Shown here piece by piece: positions 46,519-56,047 of a stretch of 64,000 nucleotides of DNA (position 1 is its first letter; each line of letters begins with the position of its first letter). The notes beneath the pieces were generated by a model, which was given only the letters and a program-made list of their open reading frames with translations, searched no databases and was not told where the DNA came from. The position numbers and the translations under genes are program-made. The stretch spans positions 1,674,398 to 1,738,397 of the forward strand of contig NZ_KI912107.1 in assembly GCF_000517085.1 (NCBI RefSeq), given 5' to 3'. This DNA is from Saccharicrinis fermentans DSM 9555 = JCM 21142 (lineage in GTDB: Bacteria; Bacteroidota; Bacteroidia; Bacteroidales; Marinilabiliaceae).

Positions 46519-46727
46519 ACTATGTTCGGCACTAAAATCTTTCATTAAGATTACCTAAAACAGGCTTATGTATCAGAACTCTGTATGCAACTCTATAGTA
46601 GCAACCAAGGCCATAAGGAGGCATTTAAAGCAAATTAAAACAAAGCAACTAAATATCTTGTTTAAAGCCATTTTTGGTCGACTTGTTTTCTCATGCATAA
46701 AAACGGGGCAACGATGCCGAACATAGT
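46519..46727. repeat. 209-bp segment bounded by perfect 13-bp inverted repeats
   Basis: ACTATGTTCGGCA (46519-46531) and TGCCGAACATAGT (46715-46727) are exact inverted repeats around about 183 nt. MITE-like ends, or the arms of a long terminator. A 65-codon open frame on the minus strand runs across it but I do not trust it as a gene. Confidence 0.5.
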
Positions 46728-46781
46728 AAAAATAACAAGCATATATAGCTCCACGCTCGTAAAAAGACATTTTATCGTTTA

Positions 46782-47756
46782 TTACAAATAGTCCTCACGA
46801 ATAACTTTTTCTTTAACCAATTCCCTCAAGGTTATCTCCGTCATATCACTTTTGAAAATAAACTCATTTTGTAAATCGGAAACATAGGCCTTTAGCCTCA
46901 TTTTAATGATACTACGTTTATCTTTCATCTCATTAAAAAACAAAACGGTAACTGGTTTATTTAAATAAATATATTTAGACACCATGGCTGACTCCACTGC
47001 AATTTGACGTACCTTTTGCGTATCAATATCCAAAGGTAAATAAAACTCGGCCACCACCTGACAATTTGTTTCTCCATTATTGGAATTGGAAATAGAATGA
47101 TTCATCATCTCTGCATTAGGAATGGTGACCACAGAATCATCAGCGGTTACAATACGTGTTGAGCGCAATCCTATTTTAACCACTTCTCCGTACTCCTCCC
47201 CTGCCTCTATTTTATCTCCAATTTGAAAAGGGCGGTCAAACAGAATCATCAAACCACCAAATATATTCTTCAGCAAATCCTGAGCTGCAAAACCAATAGC
47301 AACGCCCACTGAAGTAAAAAACGCTATAACGGTTGCCAAAGGCGGTCTGATGACACCTTGAACAATAATATAAACGACTACTGCCCAACCTATAATTTTC
47401 ACAATGGGAATAATTCTTTTTGTTAAGATACGATATTGGGCACTTTTTCTGCCTATCTTATTCAGCAGTATATCAATGATTTTTAACAGAATAAAGCCTA
47501 TGAGAATAATAATCAAAGACCACACAATTTTTCCGGAAGTAATAATTTTATTGACAGGTGGTGCGCCCAACTGATTCATTCGATCCTACAGTGAATTGAT
47601 TCTAATGGTGTCTTTAGATTCAACGCTCATTTTTTCTTGTATTGGCACAGAATCTTCTCCCACCGACAAATCCACAACAGGAGGTATCGAATCATTTCCT
47701 GAAGCAATTGCAGATGCAAAGGCAAAAAACAGTAAAATATTTATGATATTTCTCAT
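46782..47756 (-). pseudogene. MscS-family channel with an in-frame TAG near the N terminus
   Basis: The main frame (46782-47579, 265 aa) is a complete MscS core: helices up to about residue 90, VGVAIGFAAQDLLKNIFGGL, LFDRPFQIGDKIEAGEEYG, VVTIPNAEMMNHSI. Upstream in the same frame, from the ATG at 47756, is a 56-residue signal-peptide-bearing N terminus (MRNIINILLFFAFASAIASG) that ends at TAG (47586-47588), exactly 2 codons before the internal ATG at 47579. Reading the TAG as CAG (Gln) gives one 324-aa protein with a periplasmic N-terminal extension. So either the gene has a nonsense mutation or translation restarts at 47579 and makes a channel without its signal peptide. It lies downstream of the ATPase-like gene. 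Confidence 0.75.
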
Positions 47757-47768
47757 TAACAATGATGT

Positions 47769-48044
47769 TTAATGTAATAAATTCCTTGCTTTTAATGCTT
47801 CAATAGTTGGACGATAAAGCAATAGATTGATTACATATCTATTTTTCACTTCCAATAAAAGTCCATCATCCACCATCTGAAAAAGCTTCATTCGACCTTG
47901 TTCTGGAGAATATCTCATCACTTTACAAAAACCATCCTGATCTAAACCATCATGCAACAATATGGCGTACAAACAAAAAAGCTTCTCCTGACTTAACTCT
48001 TTAATAAAAGTGATATTAAAATCATTCATAGAGCTAATAAACAA
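47769..48044 (-). CDS. Winged-helix-like fragment, probably the C terminus of the upstream ATPase-like protein
   Basis: A 91-residue frame opening at a TTG (48044) or ATG (48029): FIKELSQEKLFCLYAILLHD, SPEQGRMKLFQMVDDGLLLE. It has a winged-helix pattern like the C-terminal lid domains of Orc/STAND-type ATPases. One extra A in the A6 run at 48049-48054 would join it in frame to the 48026-50794 protein (SIKRIEKNTLFISSMNDF), so I regard it as the detached end of that gene. Confidence 0.55.
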   Translation of the reverse strand: MFISSMNDFNITFIKELSQEKLFCLYAILLHDGLDQDGFCKVMRYSPEQGRMKLFQMVDDGLLLEVKNRYVINLLLYRPTIEALKARNLLH

Positions 48045-50794
48045 GGTGTTTTTTCTATACGTTTAATCGAGCGCAACCAAAAAATCAATGCCACACTCAA
48101 GTTTCCTTTTGCCAGAGAATTGAGCACATCAAAGTATTGTTTTTCCAGGGCCAGCTGCACTTCACTGGTACTTAGTTTTGACATTTTTTTATTCTGGACA
48201 TCTGCTTTGCTCTTTAAAAACACCAAATCATATCCACTCACCTGATGCCTTTTCTTTACGATGTCCACCATGTCATCATTTGAAAAATCTCCTAACGTAA
48301 TAACATGTCCAAAATATTCTTCAATAGAAATGGCCTTATTCAGGTAATTCCAGGCATGTATGGTACACGTACAAACCCAGAATATGGACTTATTTGTTTT
48401 CGACATGATTTCAAAAAGTAGTTTTAAAGTCTCAAATCCATCCACTTTCTTGAGATAAGCAAACTGCAGTCCCTCTAGTACAATTATTCCTTTTTTACTA
48501 TTTAACTCTTCAATAAATAAGTCAACTTCATTCAATGGGGTTAAATCCAATATTTCAGAAAGAGTAAAGATAAACTCATCCTGTCGGTATATTTTATTGA
48601 AATCCTGAAAGTTAATGATAGTTGCGGGTATATCTCTTCCCTTAAGAACAAAATTGAGCACCGAGGTTATGCCTGCACCCTTTTCGGCCGTAATGGCTAA
48701 AGTTGCAAAACGACCCTTGAGCCAATTCAGATACACATATTCAAAATCACCAATTTCTGCCGACCGTTTAAAATACAAATATCCTCCATCAATAGGATCT
48801 AGCTTAAAAAGCCTCTGATACAAAAAAGGTAACTTTTCTGTAGAATTGGCTATTTCACTCAAAAACACAGATATCTCATTATTAATCTGGGCCTGTACTT
48901 CTTCTTGCGAATAAATTTTAGTGAGCTGTTTGGTAATTTTAAATCCTTTTGATATTAATACGGACCATTTTGCAAGGCCGGTGACGCTAAGCTGTTGAAA
49001 CTTACCAACAATTAGATCTTTAAAATGGGTGGTTTTACGAATTGCTTTTGCCTTGAGCAGTCTCACATTCAACTCCCCAACCTTTTCATTTTCTGTTAAT
49101 TCAGACAATGCCTCCCCAAAGAAACCAACTACCTGAAGGAGCTCTTCCTCTACCATTTCCTTCAAGCTCGCCAGCTGTTTGATTATTTCATCAAGCTTGT
49201 TTAATACTTTTGTTTCTCCATCTTTAAGCAGCGAAGCCACATCTTCCCCTCCTCTGCCTTTTTCCGGATTCTCCAGTAATGAAGAAACTGTTTCAAAATT
49301 ATATGCAGAAATATGGATCAGGTTGAGAATCTCATTTTCATAACTGGCTATCTTCAAAAGAATTATTTGCTTGAATGCATCCATTTGGGTAGAAAATGAG
49401 GGAAGAATTTCAAATTGTATTAACTCACGCAAATACACATCCGTTAAATGAGAAAGTTGCATCTGATCCCATTCTTTTTCGCCACTAAATATCATTCGTT
49501 TATCTTTGGTACGATCCACCTCCGAAATAACCAACTGTTGTATTTCACTAAGCACATATAAAAGTCTTTGTGTGTGATTAACTTTTGATAAATAATGTTT
49601 TTGCATCGATAATATATCCGAGACTTGTTGGCTCTGATGCAATAAAAAATTCTTATTCTTCGATTGTGTCTGTAATTGACTGCCTGTAAAATGATAAATG
49701 CTATGTACCTTTTCTTTTACTTCTTGCAATTGTTCACTAACCTTGCCAATACTATCTGTACTTACGGTTATACTTTTTGACCTACATGCAGCAAGCGTTT
49801 TGTTGATGATATGATAAAGATCTCCATCAAAACACCAATCCTCCGAAATACCAAACAATGAAATTTCCCATGCCAACAATTGTCTTTTTTGCAGAGTTGA
49901 TCTTTTTTTCAGATTACGGTCTGTGAACCAGCGCATATATTTCAAATGTCGACCTTCATATGTGCCCAACTTATGGTATTCATCTTCAATAGACTTAATG
50001 GTTAGAGCACATATCTTCGCAATGGTATTACTTTTTTCCGCTTTAAAACGCTGAACATCCAATTTTGCCTCCGAACATTTATCAACTACTTCCTTGATAA
50101 TTAGCTTACAGGCTTGCAAATCAAAGTTTTGATTTAATCCGATATTATTATTAAGCTGCGAAAAAGATTGCTTAAAATAAATTAACCACTCAATTTCAAT
50201 TAAAATGATTTGCTTATATAACAGCCAAATATCTGGAAAAACATTCAAATACAACTCATTAACCAGATAATATCTCAATGGAATCCGTTTCTTAATACTA
50301 ACTGGTGCGTTTTTTTTGGCCAAGCGCATCTGGATCTTAAACCGAAGCTGCTTGAAACTTTTTATGATTTTAGTAAATGTAGCTTCATTTTTATGAGCTC
50401 GCCTGTTTTCCTCCTTTTCGTCATCCCAAATATTCTTCGATAGTGATAAAAACAAAGCATCACGATCGTCATAAAACTGATTTAAACGTTTTTGAGCATC
50501 AAATTCTTCGACCAACAGAAAAGATTTTTTGTTGTACTCTTGTATCTTGTTCAAGAACTGCCCATGAATATCCAACAATGCATAAACATCTACATTTTCA
50601 GCGTCGATATGTTCCATTTGGCGTAGATAATCATCATAGATAAAGCCAATTTGCTCCAACAATTGGCCCACATCAGCTATCTTTTGATCTACTACCATAC
50701 CAAAACTGTGATGGTAAAGCTGTACAATAGATGCCATTGCTCCTTGTAAATAGAAACTTTGTACCATCAAATTTTCGCAATTGAAAATCATCAT
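48026..50794 (-). CDS. Large coiled-coil protein with degenerate AAA/STAND-type ATPase domain
   Basis: About 920 residues with no signal peptide. Residues about 1-650 are helical and charged (long coiled-coil stretches). From about residue 690 a P-loop-like domain appears: ITAEKGAGITSVLNF has G-x-G-x-T-S but lacks the Walker A lysine, IIVLEGLQFAYLKK resembles Walker B with E, FWVCTCTIHAW resembles sensor 1, and DFSNDDMVDIVKKRHQVSGY a lid helix. The frame opens at a TTG (50806), but the first ATGs are 50794/50791, right at the presumed end of the IS21, so the native promoter and perhaps some N-terminal codons may be lost. Family not recognised; probably an operon with the winged-helix piece and the MscS channel. 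Confidence 0.6.
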   Translation of the reverse strand: MMIFNCENLMVQSFYLQGAMASIVQLYHHSFGMVVDQKIADVGQLLEQIGFIYDDYLRQMEHIDAENVDVYALLDIHGQFLNKIQEYNKKSFLLVEEFDAQKRLNQFYDDRDALFLSLSKNIWDDEKEENRRAHKNEATFTKIIKSFKQLRFKIQMRLAKKNAPVSIKKRIPLRYYLVNELYLNVFPDIWLLYKQIILIEIEWLIYFKQSFSQLNNNIGLNQNFDLQACKLIIKEVVDKCSEAKLDVQRFKAEKSNTIAKICALTIKSIEDEYHKLGTYEGRHLKYMRWFTDRNLKKRSTLQKRQLLAWEISLFGISEDWCFDGDLYHIINKTLAACRSKSITVSTDSIGKVSEQLQEVKEKVHSIYHFTGSQLQTQSKNKNFLLHQSQQVSDILSMQKHYLSKVNHTQRLLYVLSEIQQLVISEVDRTKDKRMIFSGEKEWDQMQLSHLTDVYLRELIQFEILPSFSTQMDAFKQIILLKIASYENEILNLIHISAYNFETVSSLLENPEKGRGGEDVASLLKDGETKVLNKLDEIIKQLASLKEMVEEELLQVVGFFGEALSELTENEKVGELNVRLLKAKAIRKTTHFKDLIVGKFQQLSVTGLAKWSVLISKGFKITKQLTKIYSQEEVQAQINNEISVFLSEIANSTEKLPFLYQRLFKLDPIDGGYLYFKRSAEIGDFEYVYLNWLKGRFATLAITAEKGAGITSVLNFVLKGRDIPATIINFQDFNKIYRQDEFIFTLSEILDLTPLNEVDLFIEELNSKKGIIVLEGLQFAYLKKVDGFETLKLLFEIMSKTNKSIFWVCTCTIHAWNYLNKAISIEEYFGHVITLGDFSNDDMVDIVKKRHQVSGYDLVFLKSKADVQNKKMSKLSTSEVQLALEKQYFDVLNSLAKGNLSVALIFWLRSIKRIEKTPCLLAL

Positions 50795-50851
50795 TTGTAA
50801 AGACAAAAATAGCCTTCATCTTTAAGTTGCAAAACAGAAACGAAGAAGGCT

Positions 50852-52412
50852 ATGAATAAAAACAAAAAATTTTTTATGTGGTACAAAGTTAAAGAATTTT
50901 CATCACAAGGACTAAACCAAAGTCAAATCAAATTAGAGTTAGGTATCGACAGGGGAACTGTACGTAAATACCTTTCCATGAGCGAAGCACAATTTCTAGC
51001 ATGGATTAGTACTCCACGGCGAATGCCAAAAAAACTAAATGAGTATTATAATTTTGTCAAAGAATTACTGGAGAGAGGCCCCTATTTATCAGCAGCTCAG
51101 ATTGAAGATAGATTAAAAGAACATTATTCTGATCTGCCGAATGTAAGTAGTAAAACAGTCTATAATTTTGTTCAAACAGTAAGAAAGGAACAAAATATAC
51201 CCAAACATAAAGAGAAACTTCCACGCCAATACGAGAAGCTTCCCGAAACAGAATATGGAGAAGAGGCACAAGTAGATTTTGGATCATACCGAATGCTTAG
51301 TAGTGGAAGTGGCAGAATTAAGATTTACTTTTTTACAATGGTACTTTCCCGTTCCCGACAAAAGTTTGTTTACTGTCAACGAATACCATTTACTACAGAG
51401 ACAGCAAATTATGCACATGAACTGGCATTCGAATATTTTGAGGGAATCCCCCGTCGAATAATCTACGATCAGGATCGTGTTTTTGTAAAAAGATGAAAAT
51501 CTTGGCGATGTTCTTCTTACTGATGGATTTATGCAGTTTACAAATGCACATCCCTTTAAGGTAATATTTTGCAGAAAAGCTGACCCTGAAAGCAAAGGAA
51601 AAGTTGAAAATGTAGTAAAATACGTAAAACACAATTATCTGAAAGGAAGAGTATTCCAAGATATTGACAGGTTGCAAAAAGAAGTTTTACAATGGCTTGA
51701 TCGCACTGGAAATGCGAAGATACATGGTACAACCAGGCGTATTCCAAAGCAAGAGTGGGAAAAAGAAAAGCAATACCTGCTGACTTATAGTGGAAAACCG
51801 GAAAAACCATTTTTAAACTTGCCGATATATCCTGTGAGAAAAGATAACACGGTACTTTATCGAAGTAATTACTACAGCTTGCCTTTGGGTACATATCAAG
51901 ACAGGGGTGCCAATGTTTTACTGGAAGAAAAAGAAATGAAGCTTTTCTTTTATACGATTGATAACCAGTTGCTGGCCACACATGAGCTGTCTTTAGATAC
52001 AGGTCGGATTATTAAAAATAATGACCATGCAAGGGAAAAGTCAAAGACTCTGCAAAAAACCTATGAGCTGGTTTTTGAAAGCTTAAGATATATTCCTCAA
52101 GCCGAACAATATTTGGCAGCAATAGAGAAAGATAAACCCCGGTATTTTCATGATAATCTCCGAGTTATACAAAAGAACATTGAAAGTTCATCTCAGGAAA
52201 TAATCAACTTAGCCCTGCTTTACTGTTATGAAAATCAGATACTAAATGCCAATCGTTTCGCCGAAGTTCTGAATTATTTTGAAAATGAGCAAGCTCTAAA
52301 GAATGTAAAACACAATGTTTGTATAGAAACCGGCAATCTGAATAAGCAACAAAATGCTGATATGCAACCTCAGAAAAGTGATATCAATGAATATGAATCA
52401 ATAATGAATTAG
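50852..52412 (+). pseudogene. istA: IstA transposase of IS21, frameshifted
   Basis: IS21 transposase with an HTH (GLNQSQIKLELGIDRGTVRKYL region, residues about 18-40) and DDE acids: D in EEAQVDFGSYRM, D in YDQDRVFVK, E in DPESKGKVENVV. The frame stops at 51496 and resumes at about 51490-52412. One extra A in the run at 51487-51491 is enough to explain it (VKDENLGDVLLTDGF is restored). Either decay, sequencing error, or a programmed slip; the last is not usual for IS21. Confidence 0.88.
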
Positions 52413-53132
52413 AAAATGAAGCTATTAGATCAAATTAAAAACTATGCCGATATTTTACGGCTAACAAGGATGAAAAACGAACCAGAAGCAGTGCTTCATC
52501 AGGCACAGATAGATAAACCATCTTATCAGGAATTTGCATTACAGCTCTTGCAAAGAGAGGTGCAGCACAGAAAGAAAACAGATCTTGACAGGAGAATGAA
52601 ATTAGCCCGATTACCCAAAGATCACAACCTGGACAAGTATGACTTTAACATGGCAAATGGTATGACTGTGCCTCAACTGAAACAATTACGGGAATTATTA
52701 TGCATGGAACAAAATTATAACCTGATACTAATGGGCCCCTCAGGAACAGGAAAAACGTATGTGGCGGCAGGACTGATTAACGATGCTGTAAAATCTGGTC
52801 ATAAAGCTTACTTTATCACAATGGAGGAACTAATAACGGTGTTAAAAATGAAAGAAATGATATCTGGTGCGCTTAAACACTTATAATCGTCTTTTAAAGG
52901 CTCATTTAGTGGCTATAGACGATATAATGCTTTTCCTATTAAGAAACATGAAGCAGTTGCATTTTTCAACCTGATAAATCATCTGCACGAACAAACGTCT
53001 GTAATAATCACAACAAACAAATCCCCTCAGCAATGGGCAGAAATGCTCGATGATGAAGTCTTGGCAACTGCTTTGTTAGATGTATCCACCCCACCAACCC
53101 CATGTTTCCTGCCATTCCAATGACTGTTATTT

Positions 53133-53492
53133 TTGCCTCAAAAAATCATGAAACGCAGAAAATCCTTAAACCGAAGCATGTTTGAGCATGTGGTTCTACA
53201 GCAGGAAAGCGGCCAAACTATAGGAAGTTACGCCAAACAAATTGGAGTAACACGCTCGAAAATGCAATACTGGGTAGGTAAATACAAAGCCCTTGAAAAG
53301 ACTCAAAAAACAGAAAGCGACACCAGCCTGAAATTTATTGACCTTAACTCATTCGGTCTTCAGAATGCACAGGTTGATTCTTTCGCCTCAACAGAATCTT
53401 CGGCAACAACGGCAGTTTCATCGCTACAGGATGAGCGATTGCCGCAAATGAGCCTTACTTTTCCGAACGGCATGAGCCTGAAAATTTACTAG
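53133..53492 (+). CDS. IS66 TnpA-like accessory protein
   Basis: A 119-aa protein with an N-terminal HTH (TIGSYAKQIGVTRSKMQYWV). First gene of the IS66, 3 nt before tnpB. Frame choice among nearby ATGs is open (53133 or 53148). Confidence 0.8.
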   Translation: MPQKIMKRRKSLNRSMFEHVVLQQESGQTIGSYAKQIGVTRSKMQYWVGKYKALEKTQKTESDTSLKFIDLNSFGLQNAQVDSFASTESSATTAVSSLQDERLPQMSLTFPNGMSLKIY

Positions 53493-53495
53493 CTC

Positions 53496-53837
53496 ATGAT
53501 TGGGCTGAGTGCAAACTTGCAGTACTATTTGTGCTGCAAGCCTGTTGATATGCGTAATGGCTTTGATGGACTGGCCGGAATCGTGCGCAATATATTGAAG
53601 CAGGATCCTGTCAGTGGTTCCGTTTTCATTTTTATAAATCGCACCGGAACACATATAAAGCTGTTATTTTGGGACGGAGATGGTTTTGCCTTGTTTTACA
53701 AACGTCTGGAGCGAGGTAGATATTTTCTAGAAGACCAGGATAAAACAACACCATCACGACTCATTACCCGGGAAGAGTTGATGATGATTTTGGAAGGTCT
53801 TTCCTTTAAAAAATTTGAAACGAAAAAAGCGATTTAA
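53496..53837 (+). CDS. IS66 TnpB (Orf2)
   Basis: A 113-aa protein with the family core YLCCKPVDMRNGFDGLAGIV, GSVFIFINRTGTHIKLLFWD and FALFYKRLERGRY. Required for IS66 transposition though its activity is unclear. Intact, follows tnpA directly. Confidence 0.93.
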   Translation: MIGLSANLQYYLCCKPVDMRNGFDGLAGIVRNILKQDPVSGSVFIFINRTGTHIKLLFWDGDGFALFYKRLERGRYFLEDQDKTTPSRLITREELMMILEGLSFKKFETKKAI

Positions 53838-53920
53838 AATCAGCTGATTTTTGTTATTAAATAACTGTAAAATATAGGTTTAAATATTTGTCAGTCAAAT
53901 ATTTAATATTATATTTGTGT

Positions 53921-55495
53921 ATGAAAAAACAGCACATTTCACATAGCCAAAATACTGCTCAACTGGAGGCCAAAATATCGGCTCTGAAAGCGGATCTTTT
54001 GAAGAAAGAAGCTGTTATTTCAGAAAAAGACTCTTCCATACAAAAGCTTACGCAGGATGTAGAACATCTTGCTTTTCAGAATGATCAGATGCGTCGTTTA
54101 ATATTCGGTTCCAAACGAGAACGCTTCATTCCTCAGGTTCATCCCGATCAACTTACATTGTCTTTCGAAGAGGAGGTTGCTGCTGTTTCCAAAGCTGTTA
54201 AAGAAGAGCAGGAAAAGATCCGTGTTGAGTATGAACGCAGGAAAGTCAGAAAAGAACATCCTGGCCGTATGCAACTGCCTGATCAATTGCTTGTTAATGA
54301 GATTGTTTTAGAGCCGGAGCAAGACACTACAGGTATGATATGTATTGGTCAGGAAGTCACTGAGGAGCTGGATTATACACCTGCAAAATTGTTTAAGAAC
54401 CATTACATCCGTTACAAGTTTATTACCAAAGAGGACGAGAAAGCCGATCAAAAGCAAGTAATTGCTCCTTTAAACAGACCTCTTCATAAATGCATCGCTA
54501 GTGCCAATCTACTGGGAATGATCTTTACCAATAAATACCTCTACCACTTACCGATTTACCGCACCCGCCAGATGCTCATCCAAATGGGAGTTACCATTCC
54601 GGAGTCCACGCTGGAATCATGGATAAAACTTGGAGCCAATTTATTGCGACCTTTATACGTGGTACATCGATTACATGTTTTCAGGGAAATTTATCAGATG
54701 ATCGATGAATCACCAATAAAAGTGCAGGATCGCAACAAAAAAGGAACGTGTCATCAGGGGTACATGTGGGTTCGGTATGCCCCATTGTCAAAAAGCGTGC
54801 TGTTTGAGTACTACAAGAGCCGATCGGCCAATGGCCCCATCGACGACTTGAGTTCGTTCCGTGGATTTGTTCAAACCGACGGTTATAGTGGCTATACCTT
54901 TTTGGCAAAAAAAGCAGGACTGACTCATTTATCATGCTGGGCACATGCCAGACGGTATTTTGATGCCGCACTGAAGAACGATCAGGAACGGGCCTCGCAC
55001 GTGCTAAGCCTCATTCAGCTTCTCTATGCCATTGAGGCCATTGCACGGGAACAAAATCTATCCCATGAGCAACGGCATGCTCTGCGGCTGGAAAAAGCTC
55101 TGCCTGTAATTAACGAAATTGGAGCATATATTAACAAGCACAAAGGATCTGTAATACCAAGAAGTCCTCTGGGCAAAGCTTTTGAATATTGCAAAAATCG
55201 CTGGACAAGCCTGCAAAACTATCTTACCAACGGAATACTGGAGATAGACAGCAATCTGGTTGAGAACTCTATTCGCCCTCTGGCTCTGGGACGTAAGAAC
55301 TATTTGTTTGCCGGTTCACATGATGCTGCCAAAAATATCGCAATGTTCTACAGCTTCTTTGGAACTTGCAAGAAACTTGACATTGATCCGCAAAAATGGC
55401 TAAAGTACGTCATGGAAAACATCCACATTACACCCGCCGAAAATTTCAAAGAACTTTTGCCGCAATTTATTGATAAAAGTTTGCTTCAGGAATAA
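53921..55495 (+). CDS. IS66 TnpC transposase
   Basis: DDE transposase of 524 aa from the ATG at 53921 (MKKQHISHSQNTAQ); a longer frame from 53888 is unlikely. A TATATTTG promoter box lies just upstream (53910-53917). The leucine-zipper/Zn-like N-terminal part includes QMRRLIFGSKRERF, the DDE domain has D in GFVQTDGYSGY and CWAHARRYFDAAL, and the C terminus IRPLALGRKNYLFAGS. Intact, so the IS66 is potentially mobile. Confidence 0.95.
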   Translation: MKKQHISHSQNTAQLEAKISALKADLLKKEAVISEKDSSIQKLTQDVEHLAFQNDQMRRLIFGSKRERFIPQVHPDQLTLSFEEEVAAVSKAVKEEQEKIRVEYERRKVRKEHPGRMQLPDQLLVNEIVLEPEQDTTGMICIGQEVTEELDYTPAKLFKNHYIRYKFITKEDEKADQKQVIAPLNRPLHKCIASANLLGMIFTNKYLYHLPIYRTRQMLIQMGVTIPESTLESWIKLGANLLRPLYVVHRLHVFREIYQMIDESPIKVQDRNKKGTCHQGYMWVRYAPLSKSVLFEYYKSRSANGPIDDLSSFRGFVQTDGYSGYTFLAKKAGLTHLSCWAHARRYFDAALKNDQERASHVLSLIQLLYAIEAIAREQNLSHEQRHALRLEKALPVINEIGAYINKHKGSVIPRSPLGKAFEYCKNRWTSLQNYLTNGILEIDSNLVENSIRPLALGRKNYLFAGSHDAAKNIAMFYSFFGTCKKLDIDPQKWLKYVMENIHITPAENFKELLPQFIDKSLLQE

Positions 55496-55605
55496 GTATT
55501 TGCTCGGGCGGATACTGTTAGATAGATTATTGTTTAAATGTGAAGTTGTAAAACTCGAAGGTAAAAGTTACAGAATGGAAAACAGAAAAACAATCTTCGA
55601 GCAGC

Positions 55606-55662
55606 AATCAACCCTCTGATTGCCTCGGTCGCTAAGCTCCCTCAACAATCAGAGGGTTGATT
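55606..55662 (+). terminator. Hairpin at the 3' end of istB
   Basis: A perfect 17-bp stem (core CAACCCTCTGATTG/CAATCAGAGGGTTG), 55606-55622 with 55646-55662, overlapping the istB stop and followed by an AT-rich tract. The gap from here to 56047 shows only the presumed IS21 right end and no gene. Confidence 0.8.
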
Positions 55663-56047
55663 AATATATTTTTTATTGTAGAATGATGGTTTACTGTTAC
55701 GAAAAATTGATGGTTTTAAATTTGCTATTTTCAACTTGGGTATTTTAGTATCTTGGTAGCTCGTTTTACATTATGACTGAATGCCTTGAAATAATTACAA
55801 TCTATTTCTCAAGCTGAACAAATGGGGTTAATCTGTCAACTTACAAAGTTATTTTTCGAGCAAAAAGAGGTATGGCTGTACCAAAGATAATTCGTTGACA
55901 ATAGGGCGCTGGAAAGCTACCTAGCCACACCCCGATTACAAATTCTAAGTTTTTCGTCATAAACCTTCATGCCCCACTCTCCATTATCATTCTTTTCCTT
56001 TCCATTAAACCCAAACAGCTATGCGGCCGAGTAACCACGAATATAAC

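Larger units (their letters stand above)
53082..55515 (+). mobile_element. Complete IS66-family element nested in istB
   Basis: Ends are exact. It is flanked by the 8-bp duplication TGTTAGAT (53074-53081 and 55516-55523) and has inverted ends GTATCCACCC / GGGCGGATAC. Length is 2434 bp with three genes in the order tnpA-tnpB-tnpC. 8-bp target duplications are the rule for IS66. Confidence 0.95.
52416..55619 (+). pseudogene. istB: IstB helper ATPase of IS21, frameshifted and split by IS66
   Basis: The ATPase that assists IstA. Its P-loop is LMGPSGTGKTYVAAGL and Walker B is LVAIDDIML. The frame breaks near 52876 (one extra base, after MISGAL) and again near 52935 (one missing base, MLFPIKKH), then reads on to LLD at 53081, where the IS66 is inserted. 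The C terminus continues after the IS66 (55524-55619): RLLFKCEVVKLEGKSYRMEN and a TGA stop. Clearly non-functional. Confidence 0.92.
50796..55845 (+). mobile_element. IS21-family element (right end uncertain), host of a nested IS66
   Basis: It contains istA and istB in the normal order. The left end is placed at TGTAAAGACA (50796). A partly similar inverted sequence TGTAAGTTGACA ends at 55845, but no matching target duplication was found, so the right end is tentative. A 9-bp inverted repeat (ATAGCCTTC/GAAGGCTAT) overlaps the istA start. Confidence 0.6.

Noticed and set aside
46573-46770. 65-codon open frame (minus) inside the inverted-repeat segment
   Set aside because: No domain, crosses the repeat arm, overlaps presumed untranslated DNA after mscS; kept only as part of the repeat.
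55740-55845. Exact right end of the IS21
   Set aside because: Two TGTAA-like ends are possible and neither gives a matching target duplication, so no firm boundary is claimed.
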